A stretch of 64,000 nt of DNA, from positions 1 to 64,000 of the forward strand of contig NZ_JAHLPT010000003.1 in assembly GCF_018918025.1 (NCBI RefSeq). Direction: 5' to 3'. How positions within the stretch are numbered: the first letter of the stretch is position 1; each line of letters opens with the position of its first letter. Below, piece after piece: positions 14,320 to 24,280 of this stretch. This DNA comes from Oscillibacter sp. MSJ-31. GTDB taxonomy: Bacteria > Bacillota > Clostridia > Oscillospirales > Oscillospiraceae. A program made the position numbers and the translations under genes. The notes beneath the pieces were generated by a model. It did no database searches. It was not told the origin of the DNA and saw only the letters and a program-made list of their open reading frames with translations.

Positions 14320-16583
14320 GCGACGTAAAAACGATCGAGCAGGCTCCCATTGAGCAGACCCCCCAGCCCATCCCCGAGGTGGTGCAGAAGCAGTACAATC
14401 ATCTGGTCGAGACCATCCGCGCCTACAACCCCGGCGCGGACTTCGCCCAGATCGACGCTGCCTTCCGCTACGCCGCCGCGCACCACGGCACCCAGAAGCG
14501 CAAGGACGGCTCGCCCTTCGTCACCCACCCCATCGCCGTCGCGCAGATCGTAGCCGAGGAGCTGCATCTTGACAGCGAATCCATCATCGCCGCCCTCCTG
14601 CACGACTGCATCGAGGACACCGACGCGACCTACGACGACATCGCCAAGCGCTTCTCCCCCACCGTCGCCGATCTGGTCGAGGGCGTTTCCAAGCTCACGC
14701 GCGTCCACTACACAAGCAAGGAAGAGGAGCAGATGGAAAATCTGCGCAAGATGCTCATGGCCATGGCCAAGGACATCCGCGTCATCCTCATCAAGATCGC
14801 CGACCGCACGCACAATATGCGCACGATGGAGTATCAGTCCACCGACAAGCAGCGTCAGAAGTCGCTCGAGACGATGGAGATCTACGCCCCCATCGCCCAC
14901 CGGCTCGGTATGCAGCGCATGAAGTGGGAGCTGGAGGATCTTTCCCTCAAATACCTCGACCCCACCGCCTTCAACGAGATCACCCACTCCCTCGAGGAGA
15001 AGTCCAAGGAATACGGCTCGTTCATGGAGCGCATCCAGAAGCAGATCGAGGGCAAGCTCACCGAGGACCATATTCCCTTCCGCCGCGTCTACGGCCGCAT
15101 GAAGCACCCCTACAGCATCTACCGCAAGATGTATGCCCAGAGCAAGACCATGGACGAGGTATTCGACCTCTTCGCCTTCCGCGTCATCGTCGATACCGTC
15201 GCGGACTGCTACAATGTTCTCGGCGTCATCCACGACCTTTACCGGCCCGTGCTCGGCCGCTTCAAGGACTATATCGGCACGCCCAAGCCCAACGGCTATC
15301 AGTCACTCCACACCACGGTCATGGGCCCCGACGGCGTGATGTTCGAGGTGCAGATCCGCACGCAGGAGATGCACGACATCGCCGAATACGGCATCGCCGC
15401 CCATTGGAAGTACAAGCAGGGCATCTCCGGCAGCGCCAACGAGCAGAACTACGAATGGGTCCGCCGTCTCCTCGAAAATCAGGAGAATACGGACGCCGAG
15501 GAATTTATCCACACCCTCAAGGTCGACATGTTCGCCGACGAGGTGTTCGTCTTCACCCCGCGCGGCGACGTGACGAACCTCCCCACCGGCGCGACGCCCA
15601 TCGACTTCGCCTACTCCGTCCACTCCGCCGTCGGCAACTCCATGGTCGGCGCCAAGGTCAACGGGCGCATCGTCCCGCTCGACTACCAGCTCAAAAATGG
15701 CGACGTGGTCGAGATCCTCACGAGCAAATCCGCCCATGGCCCCAGCCGCGACTGGCTTCAGATCGCCAAGTCCAACGAGGCGCGCGGCAAGATCCGCCAG
15801 TGGTTCAAGAAGGAAAAGCGCGAGGAGAACATCGTCAACGGCCGCGCCGCCTTTGAATCCGAGCTCAAGCACTACGGCATCTCCGTCGCCGCCGTCACCG
15901 GGGACGAGCTGCGCCCCACGCTGCTCAAAAAGACCGGCTTCGGCAACCTCGACGATATGTATGCCGCCATCGGCTACGGCGGCTTCTCGGCGCAGAAGGC
16001 CGTCAACCGCATCCGCGACGAGCTCAAGGCGCTCAACAAGCAGCAGCAGGCCGAGCGCGACGCCACCGTGCCCATCCCCGGCGAGCCGGGCAAGACCCGC
16101 CCCGCCGTTCCCATGCGTGAAAAGAGCGAGGACGGCATCGTGGTGCAGGGGCTTTCCAACTGCCTCGTCAAGTTCTCCAAGTGCTGCACGCCCGTTCCGG
16201 GCGATGACATCGTCGGCTTCATCACCCGCGGCTACGGCGTGTCCGTCCACCGCGCCGACTGTCCCAACGCCGCGCCCGAGCGCCGCCGTCCCGAGGAGGC
16301 CGGCCGCTGGGTCAAGGTCAGCTGGGGCAAGGACGTCAAGCAGTCCTACCAGACCTCGCTCGACATCTACGCCAAGGACCGCATCGACCTCGTGCTCGAC
16401 GTCTCCGCCGTCCTCTCGTCCACGCAGACCCGCGTCGCGGGCCTCAACGCCAAGACCACCGCGGACGGCTTCGCCCTCATCCATCTCGAGATCTTCGTCG
16501 CCGACAGCGAGCAGCTCTCCGCCGTCATGCGCCGCCTCCATCAGATCAGCGGCGTGATGAAGGTCGACCGCCCCGCCGGCTGA
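14316..16583 (+). CDS. relA: Bifunctional (p)ppGpp synthetase/hydrolase (RSH)
   Basis: A 755-residue long RSH enzyme controlling the stringent response. The hydrolase HD domain is complete (FVTHPIAVAQI, LLHDCIEDTDATYDDI and later RTHNMRTM). The synthetase domain follows (KHPYSIYRKM, FDLFAFRVIVD, KPNGYQSLHTT), then TGS (VFTPRGDVTNLPTGATPIDFAY near residue 410) and a C-terminal ACT domain. With both active sites intact it can make and degrade the alarmone, as expected for the single long RSH of a Firmicute. A Cys-rich conserved segment (CCTPVPGDDI) precedes ACT. Confidence 0.95.
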   Translation: MSDVKTIEQAPIEQTPQPIPEVVQKQYNHLVETIRAYNPGADFAQIDAAFRYAAAHHGTQKRKDGSPFVTHPIAVAQIVAEELHLDSESIIAALLHDCIEDTDATYDDIAKRFSPTVADLVEGVSKLTRVHYTSKEEEQMENLRKMLMAMAKDIRVILIKIADRTHNMRTMEYQSTDKQRQKSLETMEIYAPIAHRLGMQRMKWELEDLSLKYLDPTAFNEITHSLEEKSKEYGSFMERIQKQIEGKLTEDHIPFRRVYGRMKHPYSIYRKMYAQSKTMDEVFDLFAFRVIVDTVADCYNVLGVIHDLYRPVLGRFKDYIGTPKPNGYQSLHTTVMGPDGVMFEVQIRTQEMHDIAEYGIAAHWKYKQGISGSANEQNYEWVRRLLENQENTDAEEFIHTLKVDMFADEVFVFTPRGDVTNLPTGATPIDFAYSVHSAVGNSMVGAKVNGRIVPLDYQLKNGDVVEILTSKSAHGPSRDWLQIAKSNEARGKIRQWFKKEKREENIVNGRAAFESELKHYGISVAAVTGDELRPTLLKKTGFGNLDDMYAAIGYGGFSAQKAVNRIRDELKALNKQQQAERDATVPIPGEPGKTRPAVPMREKSEDGIVVQGLSNCLVKFSKCCTPVPGDDIVGFITRGYGVSVHRADCPNAAPERRRPEEAGRWVKVSWGKDVKQSYQTSLDIYAKDRIDLVLDVSAVLSSTQTRVAGLNAKTTADGFALIHLEIFVADSEQLSAVMRRLHQISGVMKVDRPAG

Positions 16584-16614
16584 CGCTCTGAATTTTATAA
16601 GGAGGAATTCTATC

Positions 16615-17949
16615 ATGCTTTCCATCAACGTTTCCCACGCAAAGTCCTTCCTTTCCTATCCCTATGAAGAAGTCCTCCGCCCCCGTCTCGAGCGCGCGCA
16701 GCGCGAGCTCCTCAACGGCGGCGGCAAGGGCGACGATTTCATCGGCTGGGTCCGCCTGCCCGCGCAGTACGACCGCGCGGAATATGCGCGCATTCTCGCC
16801 GCCGCGAAAAAGATCCAAGGCGACTCCAAGGCCCTTGTCGTCATCGGCATCGGCGGCAGCTACCTCGGCGCGCGCGGCGTGATCGAGTGTCTGTGCTCGC
16901 CCAACTACAACCTGAAGAAAAAGGACACCCCCAACGTCTACTTCATCGGCAACGGTCTGTCCTCCGCCGCGCTGCGCGAGGTGATGGAGCTCATCGGCGA
17001 TGATGACTTCTCCGTCAACGTCATTTCCAAGTCCGGCACGACCACCGAGCCCGCCGTCGCCTTCCGCTTCTTCCGCGAAAGGCTTGAGCAAAAGTGCGGC
17101 AAGGCGGGCGCGGCGCAGCGCATTTACGCCACCACCGACGCGCACAAGGGCGCTCTCAAGTCCCTCGCGGACGCCGAGGGCTACGAGGAGTTCGTCGTGC
17201 CCGACAACGTCGGCGGACGCTACAGCGTCCTCACCGCGGTCGGCCTGCTCCCCATCGCCGTCGCGGGCGTGGACACCGACGCCCTGCTCGCCGGCGCGCG
17301 GGAGATGGAGGCGCTCTGCGAGATCGCGGACTACACCAACCCCGCGTGGCAGTACGCCGCCATGCGCCACGAGCTCTACCGCTCCGGTAAAAAGATCGAA
17401 CTGCTCGCCTGCTTCGAGCCGTCGTTCCGCTTCATGGCGGAGTGGTGGAAGCAGCTCTACGGCGAGAGCGAGGGCAAGGAGGGCAAGGGGCTCTTCCCCG
17501 CCAGCGTCGATTTCACCGCCGACCTGCACTCCATGGGCCAGTATATCCAGCAGGGCGAGCGCACACTGCTGGAGACCGTCGTCCGCTTCGCCGCCGATCC
17601 CGACCAGCTCACCGTCCCGCACGACGACGTCAACGGCGACGGCCTGAACTTCCTCGAGGGCAAAACGATGGACTTCATCAACCGTCAGGCGATGGACGGC
17701 ACGCTCCTCGCCCACGTCGAGGGCGGCGTCCCCAACCTCATCGTCTCCGCCGGCGAGCGCAATGCCCGCACCCTCGGCGAGCTCATTTACTTCTTTGAGT
17801 TCTCCTGCGGCCTGTCCGGCTATCTGCTCGGCGTCAATCCCTTCGATCAGCCCGGCGTCGAGGCCTACAAGAAGAATATGTTCGCGCTGCTCGGCAAGCC
17901 CGGCTACGAGGAGGCCGGCGAGGCCCTGCGCGCCAAGCTCAGCAAATAA
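16615..17949 (+). CDS. pgi: Glucose-6-phosphate isomerase
   Basis: A 444-residue cytosolic isomerase interconverting glucose-6-P and fructose-6-P. Recognisable signatures are GIGGSYLGARG (residues about 81-91), SKSGTTTEPAVAFR and the late QPGVEAYKKNMF, the conserved C-terminal PGI motif. The length matches the short bacterial form. AAGGAGG lies 8 nt before ATG. Its place between relA and dtd is not required by pathway; it is a run of co-directional housekeeping genes. Confidence 0.95.
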   Translation: MLSINVSHAKSFLSYPYEEVLRPRLERAQRELLNGGGKGDDFIGWVRLPAQYDRAEYARILAAAKKIQGDSKALVVIGIGGSYLGARGVIECLCSPNYNLKKKDTPNVYFIGNGLSSAALREVMELIGDDDFSVNVISKSGTTTEPAVAFRFFRERLEQKCGKAGAAQRIYATTDAHKGALKSLADAEGYEEFVVPDNVGGRYSVLTAVGLLPIAVAGVDTDALLAGAREMEALCEIADYTNPAWQYAAMRHELYRSGKKIELLACFEPSFRFMAEWWKQLYGESEGKEGKGLFPASVDFTADLHSMGQYIQQGERTLLETVVRFAADPDQLTVPHDDVNGDGLNFLEGKTMDFINRQAMDGTLLAHVEGGVPNLIVSAGERNARTLGELIYFFEFSCGLSGYLLGVNPFDQPGVEAYKKNMFALLGKPGYEEAGEALRAKLSK

Positions 17950-17967
17950 GCGATAAGGAGAACCGCC

Positions 17968-18426
17968 ATGAAAGCAGTCCTCATGCGCGTCCGGCGCGCC
18001 AGCGTCACCATCGACGAGCGGGAAACGCGCTCCATCGGCAGGGGCTTTCTCATCCTCCTCGCCGTCACACACGACGATACCGAGGCCCAGGCCGTCAAGC
18101 TCGCCGACAAGCTCTGCTCGCTCCGTCTTTTTGAAGACGCCGACGGCAAGATCAACCTCACGCTCGACGAGGTCGGCGGCGAGATCATGATCGTTTCGCA
18201 GTTCACGCTCTACGGCAACTGCCGCAAGGGCCGCCGCCCCGAGTTTCTGAACGCCGCCCGCCCCGAGACCGCGATCCCCCTCTACGAAAAATTCGTCTCC
18301 CTCGTCCGCGCCAAGGGCTATCATGTTGAGACCGGCGAGTTCGGCGCCTATATGGCGGTCGATTCCGTCAACGACGGCCCCTTCACCCTCATCGTGGACA
18401 CGAAGGATCTGGAAGCCCCCAAGTAA
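17968..18426 (+). CDS. dtd: D-aminoacyl-tRNA deacylase
   Basis: A 152-residue proofreading enzyme that hydrolyses D-amino acids (and Gly-tRNA-Ala) from tRNA. The two active-site signatures are present: SQFTLYGNCRKGRRPEF (residues about 77-93) and the Gly-cisPro-containing VNDGPFTLIV near the C-terminus. The family's usual length is about 150. The gene order relA-dtd-MBL hydrolase is the conserved Firmicutes one. Confidence 0.95.
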   Translation: MKAVLMRVRRASVTIDERETRSIGRGFLILLAVTHDDTEAQAVKLADKLCSLRLFEDADGKINLTLDEVGGEIMIVSQFTLYGNCRKGRRPEFLNAARPETAIPLYEKFVSLVRAKGYHVETGEFGAYMAVDSVNDGPFTLIVDTKDLEAPK

Positions 18427-18445
18427 CCGAACGGAGGTCAATTTT

Positions 18446-19057
18446 ATGAAAGTCATCACCACCGTCGTCGGCGAGCTCGGCACCAACTGCTACCTGCTCA
18501 TCGACGAAGCCACGCGCGAGGCCGCGCTCATCGACCCCGCCGATTCCCCCGACGAGCTCTCCGCCCTCATCGAGCGCGAGTGTGTCACGCTGCGCTATAT
18601 CCTCCTCACCCACGGCCATCGCGACCACACGCTCGCCGCACCCGCCATGCACAAGCGCTATCCCGCGGCCGCGGTCTATATCCACCGCCTTGATGCGAAC
18701 GGCTCCGGCATCTATCACTACCCGCTCGAGGGCGTCATCGACAGCCTGAACTATTACGACGAGGGCGATACGCTCCCCCTCGGCTCGCTGACGATCTCCG
18801 TCCTCTACACCCCCGGCCACACCGCCGGCAGCGTCACGCTCAAGGTCGGCGATGCTCTCTTTGTCGGCGACACGCTCTTTGCCGGCTCCTGCGGCCGCAC
18901 CGATCTTCCCGGCGGCGACCCGATGGAAATGCTTGCCTCCCTGCGCCGCCTCGGCCGGATGGAGGGCGACTACACCGTTTACCCCGGCCACATGGACTCC
19001 ACCACCCTCGCGCGCGAGAAGCAGTATAATCCCTTTATCCGTCAGGCATTACGATAA
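18446..19057 (+). CDS. Metallo-beta-lactamase-fold hydrolase (glyoxalase II-like)
   Basis: A 203-residue zinc hydrolase of the YqgX/GloB2 type. The metal-binding THGHRDH motif is at residues about 54-60, with later ligands in YTPGHTAGS, FVGDTLFAGS and YPGHMDSTT. It probably hydrolyses S-lactoyl-type thioesters, or acts in methylglyoxal detoxification, but substrate cannot be read from sequence. The start at ATG 18446 follows GGAGG. It sits between dtd and hemZ as in many Clostridia. Confidence 0.85.
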   Translation: MKVITTVVGELGTNCYLLIDEATREAALIDPADSPDELSALIERECVTLRYILLTHGHRDHTLAAPAMHKRYPAAAVYIHRLDANGSGIYHYPLEGVIDSLNYYDEGDTLPLGSLTISVLYTPGHTAGSVTLKVGDALFVGDTLFAGSCGRTDLPGGDPMEMLASLRRLGRMEGDYTVYPGHMDSTTLAREKQYNPFIRQALR

Positions 19058-19075
19058 AAAGGAGCGCACACCCTT

Positions 19076-20551
19076 ATGAAGCTCGAGCTCATTGGGCATG
19101 ATGAAAAATACGCGGTCGAGCAGAGCCTGCTCACCCTCTTTCCCGACGAGCGGCCCGTCTACGGCCCCATCACGGACGAGGACGCGAGCGCGGCGCGCAT
19201 CACGCTGACCGAGGACGCGGACAGCGTCTGCGTCACCACCGAGCTGCGCTGCGGCGGCAAAGCCGCCGCCGACTGCTACAGCTATCCCCTCTCCGGCACG
19301 GACTACGAAAAGGAAGGGCAGCGCCGTCACGCGCTGGGTCTGAGCTTCTTCCGCGCGGCGAAGGAGGTCCTTGGCGTCACCCCCGCATGGGGCAGCCTCA
19401 CCGGCGTGCGCCCGAGCAAGGTCGCCGTCTCGCTCCTGCGCGAGGGAAAGGCTCCCGCCGCCGTCCTCACCGAGCTTGAGGAGGTCTACTCCGTCACGCC
19501 GCAGCGCGCCCGCCTCGCGCTTGAGGCCGCTGAAACGGGACTTCGCGTGCAGAACGACCTCAAGCCGAACGACATCTCGCTCTATGTCGGCATCCCGTTC
19601 TGCCCGACCCGCTGCGCCTACTGCAGCTTCGTCGCGCAGAGCGTGGAGAAGTCCTTCGCCCTCGTCGAGCCCTACCTCGCCGCCCTTTTCGACGAGATCG
19701 AGCAGGCGGGCGCGATGGTCCGCTCCCTCGGCCTGCATATCAAGTCCTTCTACATGGGCGGCGGCACGCCGACCACACTCACGGCGGAGCAGATGGACCG
19801 CCTGCTCACAAGGCTCGAGCGGAGCTTCGATTTCACCTCCCTTGCGGAGTCCACCATCGAGGCGGGCCGCCCCGACACCATCGACCCCGAAAAGCTCGCC
19901 GTCCTCCGCGCACACGGCGTCACCCGCGTTTCCGTCAACCCCCAGACGATGGAGGACCGCGTCCTCGCCGCCATCGGCCGCCGCCACACGGCGGACGACA
20001 TCCGCCGCGCCATGCGCGAGGTGATGGCGGCAGGCTTCCCCCACGTCAACATGGACCTTATCGCCGGTCTTCCCGAGGACACGCCCGAGGGCTTCCGCCG
20101 CAGTCTTGACGAGGTGCTCTCCATGGGCGCGGACAACATCACCGTCCACACGCTGTCCCTCAAAAAAGGCAGCCGCATCACGCTTGAGGGCAGCCGCATC
20201 CCGTCCGCAGATGAAGTTGCCGAAATGCTGGACTATGCCGACCCCACGCTGCGTAAACATGGCTTTGAGCCCTACTACCTCTACCGCCAGAAGTATATGT
20301 CCGGCAGCTTTGAAAACGTCGGCTGGACGCGCCCCGGCGGCGAGGGCCTTTACAACATCTACATCATGGAGGAGCTGCACTCCATTCTCTCCCTCGGCGC
20401 GGGCGGCTCGACCAAGATGGTCGGCAGCGGGCTGATCCGCCGTGCCTTCAACGCCAAATACCCCCGCGAGTACATTGACCTCGCGGAGAAGCGCAGCGCC
20501 AACCTTGCCGCCTTTGCGGACTTCTATCGCGAACCGGAGGAACATACATGA
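19076..20551 (+). CDS. hemZ: Coproporphyrinogen dehydrogenase HemZ (radical SAM)
   Basis: A 491-residue oxygen-independent coproporphyrinogen-III oxidase homologue. The radical-SAM cluster motif CPTRCAYCSF (CxxxCxxC) is near residue 178. GGGTPTTLTAEQ, NMDLIAGLPEDTPEGF and the YYLYRQKYMSG C-terminal block are diagnostic of HemZ rather than HemN. The N-terminal 160 residues form the HemZ-specific domain. No other haem gene is near, so the true substrate may differ. The next gene overlaps its stop by 4 bp. Confidence 0.9.
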   Translation: MKLELIGHDEKYAVEQSLLTLFPDERPVYGPITDEDASAARITLTEDADSVCVTTELRCGGKAAADCYSYPLSGTDYEKEGQRRHALGLSFFRAAKEVLGVTPAWGSLTGVRPSKVAVSLLREGKAPAAVLTELEEVYSVTPQRARLALEAAETGLRVQNDLKPNDISLYVGIPFCPTRCAYCSFVAQSVEKSFALVEPYLAALFDEIEQAGAMVRSLGLHIKSFYMGGGTPTTLTAEQMDRLLTRLERSFDFTSLAESTIEAGRPDTIDPEKLAVLRAHGVTRVSVNPQTMEDRVLAAIGRRHTADDIRRAMREVMAAGFPHVNMDLIAGLPEDTPEGFRRSLDEVLSMGADNITVHTLSLKKGSRITLEGSRIPSADEVAEMLDYADPTLRKHGFEPYYLYRQKYMSGSFENVGWTRPGGEGLYNIYIMEELHSILSLGAGGSTKMVGSGLIRRAFNAKYPREYIDLAEKRSANLAAFADFYREPEEHT

Positions 20552-21366
20552 CCTACTCAAGCTACTGCGAAAGCGCGGATTTTCTCCGCACCCGCCTCAA
20601 CGGCTTCACGCCCGAGGCGCTGCTGATCCTCGGCAGCGGGCTCGGCTTCCTCGGCGACGCCGTGGAAGACCCGGTTTTCGTCGATTACGGCGAGATTCCC
20701 CATTTCCGTCCATCCACCGCCCCCGGTCATAAGGGCCGCTTCGTGTTCGGCACGCTCCGCGGCAGGCGCGTCGCGGTCATGCAGGGCCGGATGCACTGCT
20801 ACGAGGGCTACACCATGGCCGAGGCGGCTTACGCCGTGCGCGTCGTGCGCCTGCTCGGCGCAAGGACGCTCTTCGTCACCAACGCCGCCGGCTGCGTCAA
20901 CACCGACTGGAACGTGGGTGAGCTGATGCTCCTCTCCGATCACATCAAGCTCTTCGACTTCGGTCCCCTCCGCGGCCCCAACCTTGAGGAGTTCGGCACC
21001 CGCTTCCCCGATATGTCCTCCGTCTACACCCCGCGCCTGCGCGCCCTCGCCCATGAAGCGGCAAAGGCGCACAACATTCCTCTGCGTGAGGGCGTTTATA
21101 TGTATTTCCCCGGCCCGCAGTTTGAAACGCCCGCCGAGGTCCGCGCCGCGCGCGTGCTCGGCGCCGACGCGGTCGGTATGTCCACCGTGCCCGAGACCAT
21201 CGTCGCCGCCCACTGCGGCATGGAGGTCATGGGCGTGACGCTGCTCGCCAACATGGCTGCGGGCGTCCTCCCGCAGCCGCTCTCCGGCGCGGAGGTCAAC
21301 GAGGCCGCCGAGGCGGCAGCCCCTGTGTTTTCGGAATTTCTTCTGTCCTGTCTGGAATCTCTCTGA
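20548..21366 (+). CDS. punA: Purine nucleoside phosphorylase
   Basis: A 272-residue trimeric-type PNP releasing guanine or hypoxanthine from nucleosides. It shows LILGSGLGFLGD (phosphate loop), PGHKGRFVFG, QGRMHCYEGYTM, FVTNAAGCVN, YFPGPQFETPAE and GADAVGMSTVPET with the ribose/base residues in place. Translation is coupled to hemZ (ATGA overlap). A purine permease lies far away at 60.3 kb. Confidence 0.9.
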   Translation: MTYSSYCESADFLRTRLNGFTPEALLILGSGLGFLGDAVEDPVFVDYGEIPHFRPSTAPGHKGRFVFGTLRGRRVAVMQGRMHCYEGYTMAEAAYAVRVVRLLGARTLFVTNAAGCVNTDWNVGELMLLSDHIKLFDFGPLRGPNLEEFGTRFPDMSSVYTPRLRALAHEAAKAHNIPLREGVYMYFPGPQFETPAEVRAARVLGADAVGMSTVPETIVAAHCGMEVMGVTLLANMAAGVLPQPLSGAEVNEAAEAAAPVFSEFLLSCLESL

Positions 21367-21384
21367 TCGGGAAAGGGCCTTTCT

Positions 21385-22998
21385 ATGGCTACTGAAAAAA
21401 AGCAATCCTTCCTCGGCGGCGCCGCCGTGCTCGCCTTCGGCATCGTCGCGGTCAAGATCATCGGCGCGGTCTTCAAGATCCCGCTGCGCAACATCCTCGG
21501 CGAAGGCGGCAGCGCAGACTTCTCCAACGCCTATAACATCTACGCCACGCTCCTGACCATCTCGACCGCGGGCCTTCCCGTCGCGCTCTCCAAGCTCGTG
21601 AGCGAGTCCTACGCCCTCGGCCGCACCCGGCAGGCGCACCGCACCTTCCGCGTTTCGCTCTCGGTCTTTCTCGTGCTGGGCGTCGCCTCGTTCGCGCTCA
21701 TGTGGTGGGGCAGCGACCTGCTCGCGGGCTTTCTGAACAATCCCCGCGCCGCCTACGGCATCCGCGCTCTCGCGCCCGCCGTCGTGTGCGTGGGCTGCCT
21801 GTCCGCCTTCCGCGGCTACGCGCAGGGCCGACAGTACATGACGCCCACCGCCGTCTCGCAGATCATCGAGGCCCTCTGCAAGCTCGTGCTCGGTCTCGCG
21901 CTCTCGATGTGGCTTCTGCGCATCGGTCAGCCGGACTACATCGCCGCCGCAGGCGCCATTGCCGGCGTCACCGCCGGCACCATCCTCTCGCTCGTCTACA
22001 TGGCGATCGACTACCTGCGCCACCGCCCCGCGCTGCGCCGCGGCGAGTCCTGCGCGCCGGACCGCGCGATCCTTCGCCGCCTCCTCGCCCTCGCCATTCC
22101 CATCACCCTCTCGTCCTCGATGGTCTCCCTCATCACCCTCATCGACACCAAGCTCGTCCAGGGCAGACTGCAGGACGCCCTCGGCTACACGCTCGACCAG
22201 ATGCGCGCCGCCTACGGCAACTACTCCGCCTGCATGGACCTTTACAACCTGCCCTCCTCGCTCATGGTCGCGCTCACCGCCTCGGTCATTCCCGCCGTCT
22301 CCGCCGCCGTCACGCAGCGCGACCGCCGGCAGTCCGCCCGCATCGTGCGCTCGTCCCTGCGCGTCACGGCGCTGCTCGCCTTCCCGATGGGCCTCGGCCT
22401 CTGGGCGCTGAGCGATCCGCTCTTCCGCCTTTTCTACCGCAGCTACAACGCCGAGCTCGGCGGCTCGCTGCTCGCGGTGCTCGGCATCGCCAGCATCTTC
22501 GTCTGCCTCATGCTCATCACCAATTCGATCCTGCAGGCGTACGGCCGCGTCAGCGTTCCCATCGTCACCATGCTCATCGGCGGCGGCGTAAAGATCGTCC
22601 TGAACTACAACCTCGTCGCCCTTCCCTCCGTCAATATCCACGGCGCGCCCATCGGCACGCTCGTGTGCTTCGCGCTCACCGCGCTTTTGAACCTCATCGC
22701 CGTCGCGCGCATCGCTCCCTTCCGGCTCAACTACCCCGGCTATTTCCTGCGCCCGCTCTTCGCCTCGCTCGTCATGGCGTTCGCCGCCCGCGGCGTCTAC
22801 GCCCTCGCCGCGCATTTCCTCATCCCCTCCGTCGAGGAGGCCGGCCGTCTCACGCTGCTCTTGTGCGTCGGCATCGCCATCGGCGTCGCTGTGGTGATCT
22901 ACGGTGTGCTCGTGCTCGCCCTGCATTGCATCCGCCGCAGCGACCTCGAGCTGCTGCCCAAGGGCGATAAGCTCGCCCGTCTCCTCCACATTTCTTAA
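21385..22998 (+). CDS. spoVB: MATE/MurJ-superfamily flippase, SpoVB type
   Basis: A 537-residue polytopic membrane protein with about 14 hydrophobic segments and the oligosaccharidyl-lipid flippase pattern (FGIVAVKIIGAVFKIPL at the N-terminus, then ALSKLVSESYALG). The position immediately before mazG-hup-rqcP-yabP is the conserved location of spoVB, whose product flips lipid II or a related precursor for spore cortex synthesis. GGAAAGG precedes the ATG. Assignment to SpoVB over a general polysaccharide flippase is by context. Confidence 0.8.
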   Translation: MATEKKQSFLGGAAVLAFGIVAVKIIGAVFKIPLRNILGEGGSADFSNAYNIYATLLTISTAGLPVALSKLVSESYALGRTRQAHRTFRVSLSVFLVLGVASFALMWWGSDLLAGFLNNPRAAYGIRALAPAVVCVGCLSAFRGYAQGRQYMTPTAVSQIIEALCKLVLGLALSMWLLRIGQPDYIAAAGAIAGVTAGTILSLVYMAIDYLRHRPALRRGESCAPDRAILRRLLALAIPITLSSSMVSLITLIDTKLVQGRLQDALGYTLDQMRAAYGNYSACMDLYNLPSSLMVALTASVIPAVSAAVTQRDRRQSARIVRSSLRVTALLAFPMGLGLWALSDPLFRLFYRSYNAELGGSLLAVLGIASIFVCLMLITNSILQAYGRVSVPIVTMLIGGGVKIVLNYNLVALPSVNIHGAPIGTLVCFALTALLNLIAVARIAPFRLNYPGYFLRPLFASLVMAFAARGVYALAAHFLIPSVEEAGRLTLLLCVGIAIGVAVVIYGVLVLALHCIRRSDLELLPKGDKLARLLHIS

Positions 22999-23054
22999 AA
23001 AAGCCCGAAACCCCTTGAAAAATCACAGAAAAATCTTGCAATAGGACATAAGAT

Positions 23055-23849
23055 ATGGTAAATTTTGAAAGGAAAGAGACATACTCCCTACAGGACCTCA
23101 TCGAGATCCTGCGTATCCTGCGCGCACCGGGCGGCTGCCCATGGGATCGCGCGCAGACCCATCTTTCCGACCGCCGCAATTTTTTAGAGGAGGCCTACGA
23201 GGCCGCCGAGGCGTTCGACCGCGACGATCCCGCCCTCATGTGCGAGGAGCTGGGCGATATGCTCATGCAGGTCCTCTTCAACATCCACATTGAGGAGGAC
23301 GCGGGCCGCTTCACCACCGACGATGTGACCGATCACATCTGCAAAAAGCTCATCTTCCGCCACCCCCATGTTTTCGGAACCGCTGCCGCTGACACCAGCG
23401 AAGAGGTCCTCGTGAACTGGGAGGCGCTCAAGCGGCAGGAAAAGGGCCAGCAGACCACCGCCGACGCGATGGACGCCGTCGCCCGCTCGCTGCCCGCCCT
23501 CTGGCGCGCGGACAAGCTCCAGAGCAAGGCCGCCAAGGCCGGCTTTGAATTTGCCGACGTCTCCGGCGCGCTGGACAAGCTCGACGAGGAAACGCGCGAG
23601 CTGCGCGAGGCCGCCGAGCGCGGCACAAACTTCTCCGAGGAGCTCGGCGACGTGCTCTTTGCCGCCGTCAAGGCCGGCCGCTTTCTGAACGTCGACCCCG
23701 AGGACGCGCTGAACGCCACCTGCGAGAAATTCATCGCCCGCTTCCGCCGCGTGGAGGAGGCCTGCGCCGCACGCGGCGCGGAGATGTCCTCGCTCCCGCT
23801 CGACGAGCTCACCCGCCTCTGGAACGAGGCCAAGCACCCCACGGAATGA
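23055..23849 (+). CDS. mazG: Nucleoside triphosphate pyrophosphohydrolase MazG
   Basis: A 264-residue house-cleaning NTP pyrophosphatase. Two tandem MazG domains are visible: the first with [22 protein letters not shown] and [13 protein letters not shown] (EExxE-12-ExxD metal site, residues about 20-80), the second with EETRELREA … [11 protein letters not shown] (residues about 180-220). Length fits the family. A short gap to spoVB contains an A-rich stretch. Confidence 0.9.
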   Translation: MVNFERKETYSLQDLIEILRILRAPGGCPWDRAQTHLSDRRNFLEEAYEAAEAFDRDDPALMCEELGDMLMQVLFNIHIEEDAGRFTTDDVTDHICKKLIFRHPHVFGTAAADTSEEVLVNWEALKRQEKGQQTTADAMDAVARSLPALWRADKLQSKAAKAGFEFADVSGALDKLDEETRELREAAERGTNFSEELGDVLFAAVKAGRFLNVDPEDALNATCEKFIARFRRVEEACAARGAEMSSLPLDELTRLWNEAKHPTE

Positions 23850-23931
23850 AAAACGCCTTGTCGTTTTTTGTTTATACCCCCCGCCGCGGACCGTTCGCGG
23901 CAATACAACTACAAACAGGAGGCTATTTACC

Positions 23932-24204
23932 ATGAATAAGACCGAACTCATTGCTGCTGCCGCTGAAAAGGCCGGCGTTTCCAAGAAGGAAGCCGAAGCC
24001 GTCGTCACCGCCGCTTTCGACGCCATCGCCGCGTCCCTCAAGGAAGGCGAGAAGGTCCAGCTCGTCGGCTTTGGCTCTTTTGAGGTCAAGACCCGCGCCG
24101 AGCGCATCGGCCGCAACCCCGCCACCGGCGCTGAGATCAAGATCGCCGCTTCCAAGGTCCCGACCTTCAAGGCCGGCAAGGCGCTCAAGGACATCGTTGG
24201 CTGA
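23932..24204 (+). CDS. hup: HU family DNA-binding protein
   Basis: A 90-residue nucleoid protein beginning [20 protein letters not shown], with [18 protein letters not shown] in the beta-arm and [12 protein letters not shown] at the end, the standard HBsu pattern. AGGAGGC lies 9 nt upstream of the ATG. A strong terminator follows, so it is expected to be expressed highly as a single gene or short transcript. Confidence 0.97.
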   Translation: MNKTELIAAAAEKAGVSKKEAEAVVTAAFDAIAASLKEGEKVQLVGFGSFEVKTRAERIGRNPATGAEIKIAASKVPTFKAGKALKDIVG

Positions 24205-24213
24205 CACACCTTC

Positions 24214-24245
24214 AAAGGAGCGGGTCACCCCGCTCCTTTGCTTTT
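24214..24245 (+). terminator. Terminator after hup
   Basis: AAAGGAGCGGG and CCCGCTCCTTT pair around a short loop and are followed by GCTTTTTG. Confidence 0.8.
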
Positions 24246-24280
24246 TGCCGCAGGCATTTCCGCGAAAGGAGCATTTCCCC

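Noticed and set aside
20557-22989. 810-codon minus-strand open frame opposite the nucleoside phosphorylase and SpoVB genes
   Set aside because: The composition is low-complexity Glu/Asp/Arg/Ala typical of antisense frames in high-GC DNA. It spans two real genes on the other strand.
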